Translations under genes and position numbers: made by a program | DNA from: JAJFFW01 sp038531315 | GTDB taxonomy: Bacteria; Pseudomonadota; Alphaproteobacteria; Caulobacterales; Parvularculaceae | Length of the DNA: 64,000 nucleotides | Direction: 5' to 3' | Assembly (NCBI GenBank): GCA_038531315.1 | Contig: JBCBBT010000005.1 | Coordinates: 1-64,000 of the forward strand | Shown here: piece after piece, positions 1 through 7,159 of the stretch | Position numbering within the stretch: position 1 is the first letter of the stretch | Layout: every line of letters starts with the position of its first letter | Notes under the pieces: generated by a model | Databases searched by the model: none | Told to the model about the DNA's origin: nothing | Seen by the model: the letters and a program-made list of their open reading frames with translations, nothing else

Positions 1-309
1 TTCCCCGTGGAGCGGACGCGACGCCCGCAGCACTTCGCCCCCCAAGGCCGCCACCAGGCACTGATGGCCGAGACATACGCCAAGGAGCGGGATCGCGGGC
101 GGCGCCGCCCGGATCAGATCGATACTGACGCCGGCTTCGGCGGGAGTTTTTGGCCCCGGCGAGATGACTATCCCTGCAGGCTTCATCTCGAAAATTTCAT
201 CAACGGCTTTGACGTCATTGCGCACGACAATCGTTTCGCCGCCTTCGAGCCTGACGTAGCGCGCAAGGTTTTGAACGAATGAATCGTAATTATCGATGAC
301 GACGATCAT
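1..309 (-). CDS. pabA: Glutamine amidotransferase subunit of aminodeoxychorismate/anthranilate synthase (partial)
   Basis: This is the class I glutamine amidotransferase that supplies ammonia to the chorismate-using partner PabB (folate route) or TrpE. The protein begins MIVVIDNYDSFVQNL, the standard start of PabA/TrpG. It continues through an oxyanion-loop motif SPGPKTPAEAG to the nucleophile elbow GVCLGHQ, whose Cys is the catalytic residue. The window edge cuts the gene after about 103 residues, so the catalytic His-Glu pair is not seen. Its ATG overlaps the pabB stop codon as ATGA, which implies translational coupling. The pairing with PabB favours pabA over trpG, although one protein can serve both pathways. 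Confidence 0.93.
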   Translation of the reverse strand, partial: MIVVIDNYDSFVQNLARYVRLEGGETIVVRNDVKAVDEIFEMKPAGIVISPGPKTPAEAGVSIDLIRAAPPAIPLLGVCLGHQCLVAALGGEVLRASRPLHGE

Positions 310-1673
310 TCGATCGACGCCTCGTCTATGCCGAGCGCCCTCAGGAAGGATCGCGCCTTGACGAGCGTTTCGGCATGTTCCGCAGTTGCAGCCGATCGCG
401 CCGTAATACCGCCGCCGACAGGAAAGGTGAGCTTTTTGCCCTCGTCGTCTTTTTCTGCAATCATTGTACGGATGGAAACGGAAAAGTCTGAAAATCCACG
501 ATCATCTATAAATCCGTGTACGCCGCAATACGGTCCGCGACCAACGGGCTCAGCGACAGCGATCTTGCGCATTGCCTCAATCTTGGGCGCGCCCGTAATG
601 GAACCCGACGGAAACAACGCCTTCAATACGTCAACCATTGTGACGTCTGTTCGCAACACCCCCGATATGCGCGAGACCAGATGATGCACCGACGCAAAGC
701 TTTCAAGCGCGCATATCGCATCTTCCTTGATGGATTGGTCATCGCAAATAATTGAAAGATCGTTGCGCATGAGATCCGCAATCATAATGTTCTCGGCGCG
801 GTCTTTTGGGTCCGTCAACAGGCTTCTGGCCAGTTCTTGATCTTCATCCGGCGTTGCGCCGCGTGGCCGCGTTCCTTTGATGGGCTCGACAACAATCCGG
901 CGGGCGTCCCCGTCGCCTGTCACCTTAAAGAACCGTTCCGGCGAATTCGAGATGATATCGCCGCCTTTATACTGAAAGAACGCGCCATATGGCGCATCGC
1001 TAGCCTCAGAGACTTTGCAAAACAGATCGAAAGCCGTTCCGCCGGTAAGCGCCGTCGTCAAGTGTTGCGCTATATTGGCTTGAAAAATATCACCGCGGAG
1101 AATCGCGTCGATGATTGCGTCTACCGCGCGACAGTAATCCTTATACGAAAAATTCGATGAAACCGGACCTGCGATGATCGTACCAGTGCTTCCGTCTTTC
1201 TCGTTGCGCTGCTCGAGAAGCCGATTAAGCGAATGCGGGTCGAGCGAGGCCGCATAAGCGCGCCCACGCACGCGATCAAACAATAGCGCCGCATCGTAAA
1301 AGCCAAATGCGAGATCCGGCAGAACAAAAGGCGATTGAGGTCCGCGGGCCGTCGGCTCGAACAAGGCGCCGGTTTCGTAGCCGATGTGGCCGATGGCCCC
1401 GGTTAGAAAAGGCGTCTGCGGCAAAGAAATAGCGCGCCTCCGCCCCTCAAGGAGGCGATCAAATGTGTGTAGCGGCTCCCCGTCGATCGGCGCGCCGTTG
1501 AGCGTCCCCCGCCCCTCATGCAATTCAAAAAAATCAGTGGGGCGCGCCACAAGGATTGACCAGCCGATATCCTGTGTTCGCGCGCCTGCATGGAGTAAGT
1601 GGGCGAAAGGCTCGCCCAGATATGCCGCAAATACCTCGTGAGGCGGGCGCCAATCCATTTCCTCAAAAATCAT
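306..1673 (-). CDS. pabB: Aminodeoxychorismate synthase component I
   Basis: This 455-residue chorismate-binding enzyme makes 4-amino-4-deoxychorismate from chorismate and ammonia, the first step of p-aminobenzoate and folate synthesis in the cytoplasm. The C-terminal chorismate-binding domain is clear: VVEPIKGTRPRG, with the lysine used by PabB-type enzymes (PIKG), then ENIMIADLMRNDL and GSITGAPKIEAM. The N-terminal 150 residues match the more variable half of the family. It is followed without a gap by the amidotransferase gene pabA. Anthranilate synthase TrpE is the main alternative, but PIKGT and the length of about 455 residues favour PabB. Confidence 0.93.
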   Translation of the reverse strand: MIFEEMDWRPPHEVFAAYLGEPFAHLLHAGARTQDIGWSILVARPTDFFELHEGRGTLNGAPIDGEPLHTFDRLLEGRRRAISLPQTPFLTGAIGHIGYETGALFEPTARGPQSPFVLPDLAFGFYDAALLFDRVRGRAYAASLDPHSLNRLLEQRNEKDGSTGTIIAGPVSSNFSYKDYCRAVDAIIDAILRGDIFQANIAQHLTTALTGGTAFDLFCKVSEASDAPYGAFFQYKGGDIISNSPERFFKVTGDGDARRIVVEPIKGTRPRGATPDEDQELARSLLTDPKDRAENIMIADLMRNDLSIICDDQSIKEDAICALESFASVHHLVSRISGVLRTDVTMVDVLKALFPSGSITGAPKIEAMRKIAVAEPVGRGPYCGVHGFIDDRGFSDFSVSIRTMIAEKDDEGKKLTFPVGGGITARSAATAEHAETLVKARSFLRALGIDEASIE

Positions 1674-1717
1674 GGCTGCTGTTTACCAGAATTGAGCGGG
1701 GGCGAGAAACGCCATCG

Positions 1718-1776
1718 CGTCACCTGTTTCGAACGCCGGTCCTATGCGGCGGCGGCGTCATCGCAAACAGGTGACG
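1718..1776. repeat. Long perfect inverted repeat between pabB and the AI-2E gene
   Basis: Two perfect 12-bp arms, CGTCACCTGTTT at 1718-1729 and AAACAGGTGACG at 1765-1776, enclose a 35-bp GC-rich spacer. It lies in the intergenic DNA between the divergent pabB and AI-2E genes. It could be a paired operator, an extruding cruciform, or a copy of a dispersed palindromic element. I did not find another copy of the arm sequence in this window. Confidence 0.7.
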
Positions 1777-1840
1777 ACGCTTTGCAAATACTATTAATCT
1801 CTCGGTGATTGCATAATTGCGCGAGTGTCACAGCCTCCTT

Positions 1841-2971
1841 ATGTCCGACCATCCATCCTCCATTGCTAAATCGCCCTTCGCAGGGCAGGCCCGTGTGTTC
1901 TTTCCCGTTGCGACCGCGCTGCTCTTTGGTTACCTGCTTTATATCGGACGATCTCTTCTGATCCCTCTTATCGCAGCGGCGTTTTTAAGTTTCCTGATCT
2001 TTACGCTGAAAGAAAATTTCAAGCGCATACCGCTGATTGGGAAATTTCTTCCCCACTGGGTCGGTTACATCCTCGCATTCGCCGTCATCTTTTCCGTGAT
2101 TTTCCTGTTCGTGGAGATTGTTAAATCAAATGTGGAAGACCTGGTTCGCGCGGCTCCGGATTACGAGACGCGGCTTAGAAATGTTGCTGATGAGGTGATC
2201 AGTTTTGTTCGCGGTCTTGACTTTTTGCCGAGCGATTTTCTCGGCAACACGCTGGAGCAATTGCGGAGCCGGGCGCTTGGCCTGATCCAACCAATGGTCA
2301 GCGCTCTGGCGGGGTCGGCGCGCTCGCTTATCACGACGGCCGTCGTTATTTTTCTTTATACGATTTTTATCCTCGTTGAGCGTGGGCGTATTTTTCGTAA
2401 AATCTCGCTGCTGTCGAGCGATGAAAATCGACGCAAAGCGATTGATGAGACCATCAGCGATATCGGAACGCTGGTGCGCCAATACATAACCGTCAAAACG
2501 CTCTCTAACCTTTTTACGGCCGGGGCGAGCTTTATCATCATGACCGCCGTAGGCGTTGATTTCGCCGGGTTTTGGGCGCTGATGATTTTTGCATTGAACT
2601 ATATCCCGGTATTCGGCGCAGCGTCGGCAATCACCTTGCCCGTTTTGTTGGCGCTGGTGCAGCCGGATGGCGGCGTCCAGAAAATGTTGATTACGCTTGG
2701 CCTTCTTATCGGCGTTGAACAAATGATGAGCAATGTCATTGAACCGCGTATTGTCGGAAAGTCCTTGAATCTCAGCCCCTTGATTATTCTGATTTCACTC
2801 ACCTTCTGGGGCTCGATCTGGGGTTTTGCTGGATTTTTGCTTTCCGTTCCGATGACCGTATCGGTCATGCTTGTATTGACCCAGTTTCGCTCAACCCGGC
2901 CAATCGCTATCATGCTGTCCGACAATGGCGATATCGCCGAGATGAAACATGCAAGCTTGGGCGGCCAATAA
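1841..2971 (+). CDS. AI-2E family transporter (PF01594-type polytopic membrane protein)
   Basis: This 376-residue inner-membrane protein has about eight hydrophobic segments, arranged as two near the N-terminus, a third around residues 75-95, and a dense set from about residue 160 to the end. The signature near the C-terminus, NVIEPRIVGKSLNLSPL, is the conserved motif of the AI-2E/PerM family. Members have been linked to autoinducer-2 export or Na+/H+ antiport, so the substrate cannot be assigned here. I take the ATG at 1841. A TTG at 1817 would add eight residues, and neither start has a strong Shine-Dalgarno sequence. It converges on oxyR with a 12-bp gap. Confidence 0.88.
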   Translation: MSDHPSSIAKSPFAGQARVFFPVATALLFGYLLYIGRSLLIPLIAAAFLSFLIFTLKENFKRIPLIGKFLPHWVGYILAFAVIFSVIFLFVEIVKSNVEDLVRAAPDYETRLRNVADEVISFVRGLDFLPSDFLGNTLEQLRSRALGLIQPMVSALAGSARSLITTAVVIFLYTIFILVERGRIFRKISLLSSDENRRKAIDETISDIGTLVRQYITVKTLSNLFTAGASFIIMTAVGVDFAGFWALMIFALNYIPVFGAASAITLPVLLALVQPDGGVQKMLITLGLLIGVEQMMSNVIEPRIVGKSLNLSPLIILISLTFWGSIWGFAGFLLSVPMTVSVMLVLTQFRSTRPIAIMLSDNGDIAEMKHASLGGQ

Positions 2972-2983
2972 CGCGACCAAATC

Positions 2984-3877
2984 CTAAAAAACGGCGGCGA
3001 TTGTCTTGGCGACGGCGCGCGCCTCCTCGCCTCTGCCGGAGCCGCGCCGCCAGGCGACACCGATTGTTCTTGCTACAGAGGAACTTTCAAACGGCAAGAT
3101 CGCGAGCGTCTCAGTTTTGCTCAATCCCTCTGTGACGGCCATCTCCGGCAACAGCGTGACGCCAAGCCCGGCGCGCACCATCTGGATCAGGGTGAATAAG
3201 CTGGTGGCGCCGAATGTTGCGGCCGTGTCCGGATCGCGTAGTTTGCACGCCTCAATCGCATGATCGCGCAGGCAATGACCATCCTCTAACAGGAGGATAT
3301 CGGCCTTTTTCAGATCGCTAATGGATACCGTTTTGCGTGCGGCAAACGGATGACCTTCCGGCGCGGCAAGGACAAACGCATCGCGGCCAATCTCGACATG
3401 ATCGATGCCGGGCGCCTCATAGGGAAAAGCGAGAAGCGCGGCGTCAAGGGCGCCGCTAGCCATGCGCTCAACAAGCGCCTCGCTCCTGTCTTCGCGCAGA
3501 TAAAGCTGCAAATTGGGATACGCCGCCTCCAGCGCCGCCGCAGCGCGCGGCAACAGAAAAGGCGCGATGGTTGGGATGACCCCGAGGTGGAAAGGACCCT
3601 CAAGCGGGCGCCGGTCAGCGACGGCGCGCCTCATGTCCTCAACATGCGCCATAATCTCCGAAGCGCGGCGCGCAACGTCTTCCCCTGCGGGCGTCAATCC
3701 AAATACGCGGGTTGACCGGTCAACGAGCTGGGTCTCAAGCAGCGCTTCTAACTCCTTGATCGCGGACGACAAAGTCGACTGGGACACAAGACAATCCTCT
3801 GCCGCCTTCGAGAAGGACTGGCGCTGAACAAGCGCCAGAAAGAACTGCAGCTGTCGCAGGGTCGGTAAGGCATTCAT
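2984..3877 (-). CDS. oxyR: Hydrogen peroxide-sensing LysR regulator OxyR
   Basis: This is a 297-residue LysR-type regulator. The N-terminal winged helix (LRQLQFFLALVQRQSFSKAA, then VSQSTLSSAIKELE) is followed by a periplasmic-binding-like sensor domain. The redox motif LLEDGHCLRDHAIEAC is present, with Cys202 and Cys211 at the spacing of the disulfide-forming pair of E. coli OxyR (C199/C208). This makes it OxyR rather than a generic LysR. It is transcribed divergently from ahpC, and the intergenic DNA holds an OxyR-register operator. Peroxide oxidation should activate ahpC transcription. Confidence 0.95.
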   Translation of the reverse strand: MNALPTLRQLQFFLALVQRQSFSKAAEDCLVSQSTLSSAIKELEALLETQLVDRSTRVFGLTPAGEDVARRASEIMAHVEDMRRAVADRRPLEGPFHLGVIPTIAPFLLPRAAAALEAAYPNLQLYLREDRSEALVERMASGALDAALLAFPYEAPGIDHVEIGRDAFVLAAPEGHPFAARKTVSISDLKKADILLLEDGHCLRDHAIEACKLRDPDTAATFGATSLFTLIQMVRAGLGVTLLPEMAVTEGLSKTETLAILPFESSSVARTIGVAWRRGSGRGEEARAVAKTIAAVF

Positions 3878-3902
3878 GGGCGCACGCTCCTGCGCCCAGT
3901 TT

Positions 3903-3939
3903 ATCGATATTTTCGATAAAAAAAAGAATTATTATCTAT
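3903..3939 (+). promoter_or_regulatory. OxyR operator upstream of ahpC
   Basis: The known OxyR site is four quartets spaced by seven bases (ATAG-N7-CTAT-N7-ATAG-N7-CTAT). Here the quartets ATCG (3903), CGAT (3914), AGAA (3925) and CTAT (3936) fall exactly in that 37-bp register. The outer and inner dyads are AT-rich, as expected. A TTGATA hexamer at 3940-3945 directly abuts the site and could be the ahpC -35 box, the usual geometry for OxyR activation. The third quartet is a poor match. The assignment rests on spacing plus the flanking genes. Confidence 0.65.
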
Positions 3940-4044
3940 TTGATATATTCCCTGAGATCGTTAAGTAGGGGGCGCGACTGAATGGACAGGCGCTGTGGTT
4001 CGGAAAAAGCGGACCGACTTCAACAGCAGGACAGGAGTTTCAAT

Positions 4045-4590
4045 ATGCTCGGTGTTGGCGACAAATTGCCAGATTTTACCGTAACCGGCGTCAAGCCCGG
4101 CTTTAATAATCACGAAGAAGACGGCGCTTCAGCATTCGAAGAAATCACGCAGGAGAGCTTTGGCGGGAAGTGGAAAGTCATTTACTTCTACCCCAAGGAT
4201 TTTACCTTCGTCTGCCCGACCGAAATCGCTGAGTTCGGCCGTCTCGCGAAAGAGTTTGAAGATCGCGATGCGATCGTTCTTGGCGGCAGCTCCGACAATG
4301 AGTTTGTTAAACTTGCCTGGCGCCGCGATCACCCCGATCTCGACAAGCATGGCGCATGGCAATTTGCCGATACGACAGGATCGCTGATCGACGGTCTGGG
4401 CATTCGCTCCCCGGAAGGCGTTGCGCTTCGCGCGACTTTCGTCGTTGATCCGCACAACGTCATTCAACATGTTTACGTCAACAATCTGAATGTCGGGCGA
4501 AACCCGCAGGATACGCTGCGCGTGCTCGACGGTCTGCAAACGGATGAACTCTGCCCTTGCAATCGTCCGGTTGGCGGGGACACGCTCTAG
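4045..4590 (+). CDS. ahpC: Alkyl hydroperoxide reductase peroxiredoxin AhpC (AhpD-dependent type)
   Basis: This 181-residue typical 2-Cys peroxiredoxin reduces H2O2, alkyl peroxides and peroxynitrite. The peroxidatic cysteine is Cys57 in FVCPTEIAEF. The C-terminal ELCPCNRP supplies two further cysteines, the three-cysteine pattern of mycobacterial AhpC that works with AhpD rather than AhpF. I chose the ATG at 4045, since AGGAG lies seven bases upstream and the protein then begins MLGVGDKLPDF. A longer reading from 3982 would add an unlikely 21-residue leader. A strong terminator follows directly, and ahpD lies beyond it. Confidence 0.95.
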   Translation: MLGVGDKLPDFTVTGVKPGFNNHEEDGASAFEEITQESFGGKWKVIYFYPKDFTFVCPTEIAEFGRLAKEFEDRDAIVLGGSSDNEFVKLAWRRDHPDLDKHGAWQFADTTGSLIDGLGIRSPEGVALRATFVVDPHNVIQHVYVNNLNVGRNPQDTLRVLDGLQTDELCPCNRPVGGDTL

Positions 4591-4596
4591 TTACTG

Positions 4597-4654
4597 ACGA
4601 ATGGCGGCGTCGGCGTCTTCAGGCTCTCACGTCGGCGCCGTCATTCGTTTTTTT
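4597..4654 (+). terminator. Strong intrinsic terminator between ahpC and ahpD
   Basis: The stem ACGAATGGCGGCG (4597-4609) pairs with CGCCGTCATTCGT (4636-4648), 13 bp with one G·T wobble, and runs straight into seven T residues (4648-4654). It starts six bases after the ahpC stop and ends 34 bases before the ahpD start. This leaves little room for a separate ahpD promoter. Confidence 0.85.
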
Positions 4655-4688
4655 ATTGAATTACGCAGTCATCGAAAGGCGGCGCTCT

Positions 4689-5219
4689 ATGTCTATTGAC
4701 GCCATTAGAGATCAAATTCCGGACTATGCGAAGGATATTCGCTTGAACCTTGGAAGTCTCGCCAATGAGACTAGCCTCACCGATCAGCAAAAGTATGGCG
4801 CGATGCTGGCTTGTGCGCTGGCGAGCGGCAATGCGGCGGTGGCCCGTGCAATAGACGCCGAAGCGCAGGGAAAATTGAGCGAAGAAGCCGTCACTGCAGC
4901 GAAATCAGCCGCCGCTATTATGGCGATGAACAATATATATTATCGCGCCTGTCACCTGATGGCGTCAGACGAATACCTTAAGTTACCGGCCAAATTGCGC
5001 ATGAACGTGATCGGCAATCCCGGCGTCGACAAAGTCGATTTCGAGTTGTGGTCGCTCGCCGTATCGGCCGTAAATGGCTGCGGTCTTTGCCTCGACAGCC
5101 ACGAAAAGGTTCTCCGCAAGGAAGGCATGAGCACCGAACAGGTGCAGGCCGCATTGCGCATTGCAAGCGTCGTTCACGCCGCAGCCCGCGTCCTCGACGG
5201 CGAGGATATGTTGGGCTAG
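4689..5219 (+). CDS. ahpD: Alkylhydroperoxidase AhpD (carboxymuconolactone decarboxylase fold)
   Basis: This 176-residue all-helical thiol oxidoreductase recycles oxidised AhpC, taking electrons from lipoylated dehydrogenase subunits in the mycobacterial system. The active site CGLCLDSH gives Cys131, Cys134 and His138. Glu119 in the segment before it completes the proton relay, matching the family's E-C-C-H set within one residue. It lies 98 bp after ahpC behind an intrinsic terminator, so it is probably expressed at a lower level by read-through. The ATG at 4689 follows an AAAGG sequence. Confidence 0.95.
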   Translation: MSIDAIRDQIPDYAKDIRLNLGSLANETSLTDQQKYGAMLACALASGNAAVARAIDAEAQGKLSEEAVTAAKSAAAIMAMNNIYYRACHLMASDEYLKLPAKLRMNVIGNPGVDKVDFELWSLAVSAVNGCGLCLDSHEKVLRKEGMSTEQVQAALRIASVVHAAARVLDGEDMLG

Positions 5220-5252
5220 GGACGGGTTAAGCAATATTGAAGGTGCATTTTT

Positions 5253-6422
5253 TTGGATCGCAAGCTAACAGCTCTTCAAATCGGCAACGAAGCGCTTGCA
5301 CGCTCTGACTATCAAACCGCGCGCGATGCTTTTGAAAATGCACACGCCGCACAGCCGTCAATCGACGCCTTGCTTGGCCTTTCGCAAGCCTATGACGGGC
5401 TTGGCGAGGCGAAAGCAAGCCTCGACGCCATTGATCGTGCACTGAAGATTGACCCACAGCATTTACCAGCGCTGCTTGCTAAAGGCGATTTTTATCATGG
5501 GCGGCAAGATACAAAGACGGCCGGTTCTTTCTACCAGGCGGCTCTGGCTTTAGCGACGCAGGGCGGCGTCGCGCCACAGTCGATCACCGCGGCAGTCCGA
5601 GAAAACCTGCAACGTGCTCAGTTGCGGTGCCAGGAATACGTTGCGCAGTATGAAAGTTATCTGCGCGGCGCCTTAGCGGAAGAAATTTCGCGCTCGGTTT
5701 CAGGGCCGGCAGGTGGGTTTTCCCAGTCCATCGATTTGATCTTTGGCAAACGCTCGCGATATCAGCAGCAACCGACGAAGTACTATTTTCCAGAGTTGCC
5801 AGCGCAGCAGTTTTACGATCCACAGAAATTTCAGTGGGTGGAAGAGCTGAATGCCGCGACAGCGGCTATTCGCGACGAACTTAATCGCGTTATCGACTTA
5901 AACGACGCGTTCGTTCCGTATGTTCAACGAAATATTGATACGCCGGCGAGCGACTCCCATGGCATGATGAACAATCCGAACTGGAGCGCCTGGTATCTTT
6001 GGAAAGACGGGAAAGCTGTCGCCGAAAATATTGACCAATGCCCCGCAACGGCGGCGGCGCTGCGGAAGATCCCGCTTGCCGACATTCCGGGCGCATCGCC
6101 CTCGGCGTTATTTTCAGTATTGCGCGCAGGCGCTCGAATACCGCCGCATACAGGCGTTACGAACACACGATTGATCTGCCATTTGCCGCTGATTGTGCCC
6201 GACCAATGCGGCTTTCGCGTAGGCAATGAATCGCGCGCATGGGTCGAGGGCGAGACCTGGATCTTCGACGACACGATTGAACACGAGGCCTGGAACAATA
6301 GCGGTGAAGATCGATACGTATTGATCTTTGATATTCCCCAACCGCACATGACGCGGGAAGATCATAACGCCGTTGGGAAGCTGTTTGAAGCGATTGACGC
6401 CTACGGATCAAATCTACGATAG
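5253..6422 (+). CDS. TPR – aspartyl/asparaginyl beta-hydroxylase-like Fe(II)/2OG dioxygenase
   Basis: This 389-residue fusion has TPR-like helical repeats at residues 1-105, a linker, and an Asp/Asn hydroxylase-type dioxygenase domain from about 180 to 365. The catalytic signature is clear: RIPPHTGVTNTRLICHL with His299, and FDDTIEHEAWN with His344. They are 45 residues apart, like the two iron-binding histidines of mammalian AspH. Arg353 is placed to bind 2-oxoglutarate. The start is TTG, supported by GAAGG nine bases upstream. It lies near a TonB receptor and a second TPR–dioxygenase. The substrate is unknown; a protein or peptide side chain is likely from the family. Confidence 0.88.
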   Translation: MDRKLTALQIGNEALARSDYQTARDAFENAHAAQPSIDALLGLSQAYDGLGEAKASLDAIDRALKIDPQHLPALLAKGDFYHGRQDTKTAGSFYQAALALATQGGVAPQSITAAVRENLQRAQLRCQEYVAQYESYLRGALAEEISRSVSGPAGGFSQSIDLIFGKRSRYQQQPTKYYFPELPAQQFYDPQKFQWVEELNAATAAIRDELNRVIDLNDAFVPYVQRNIDTPASDSHGMMNNPNWSAWYLWKDGKAVAENIDQCPATAAALRKIPLADIPGASPSALFSVLRAGARIPPHTGVTNTRLICHLPLIVPDQCGFRVGNESRAWVEGETWIFDDTIEHEAWNNSGEDRYVLIFDIPQPHMTREDHNAVGKLFEAIDAYGSNLR

Positions 6423-6439
6423 ACGACGACGTGTTATTT

Positions 6440-7012
6440 TCATTTCAGGCGCTCAACCTTCACCGCGCGATTATTGGCGTTAAAGCTGAACAAAAATGAA
6501 CCGAAAGACCGTCTCCTGATTGTCGCAGGACTGTTTTGAAGATCTTTGGGAACAAGAAGGCGAGCGTTATCCGCCTTTAGTTGTCGCCAAACCTGTCCGT
6601 TTTCCAGCACAATCACATATCGACCTTGGGCATTGCGCGCGATCTCGACAACGACTGCTTGCAGCGTCTTCGGTTTTTCCTCACGCTTTTTACGTTTTAT
6701 GGCCGACAGATCTTCACTGCCGAACAAATCGTCGACGCTTGGCGGCGAAGCATCTACTTCAACGGCTGCGCGCGCATCTTGATCAAGATCGCGCCCTCCG
6801 GCCCCATTAGCGCTTTCACGAACGATGCTGTCAGCCTCCAAATCGGCAAGCGCTTCGTCAAGACATCTTAATCTGCGCTTATCTTTCTTGATCGCTTTGC
6901 ACGCGACAAGCTGGTCAATCATGTCCGCCGCGTGGACGGGGCCAACAGACGACACCGTCAGCAAACTTACAGACACAATGCCGCTAATGATGAGCCGGGA
7001 TACCATTTCCAT
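6440..7012 (-). CDS. Secreted/periplasmic protein of unknown function
   Basis: This 190-residue protein has an N-terminal signal sequence (hydrophobic stretch to about residue 28, ending PVHAAD). Next comes a short conserved-looking segment, VACKAIKKDKRRLRCLDEAL, with two cysteines eleven residues apart that could form a disulfide. A charged linker follows. The C-terminal region, about residues 110-190, has alternating hydrophobic residues (YVIVLENGQVWRQL) and looks like a small beta barrel. I do not recognise a named family. It converges on the TPR–hydroxylase gene (17-bp gap) and lies downstream of the TonB receptor behind a terminator. Confidence 0.8.
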   Translation of the reverse strand: MEMVSRLIISGIVSVSLLTVSSVGPVHAADMIDQLVACKAIKKDKRRLRCLDEALADLEADSIVRESANGAGGRDLDQDARAAVEVDASPPSVDDLFGSEDLSAIKRKKREEKPKTLQAVVVEIARNAQGRYVIVLENGQVWRQLKADNARLLVPKDLQNSPATIRRRSFGSFLFSFNANNRAVKVERLK

Positions 7013-7102
7013 CGTCGATCACCCTTTTTTGCTGGCATTCAGTAAACGCCACTATGTCCGCGACACGCTCGAATGAAAAGCCGCTGCTTCCACGCGCACA
7101 AT

Positions 7103-7135
7103 AAAAAAAGACGCCGGAACTTTCGTCCCGGCGTC
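7103..7135 (-). terminator. Intrinsic terminator of the TonB-dependent receptor gene
   Basis: GACGCCGG (7110-7117) pairs with CCGGCGTC (7128-7135) around a 10-base loop. Read on the minus strand, the stem is followed by seven T residues (A tract 7103-7109). It lies 25 bases after the receptor stop codon. Confidence 0.85.
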
Positions 7136-7159
7136 TCTGTAGTCAGATTCTCTCTACTC

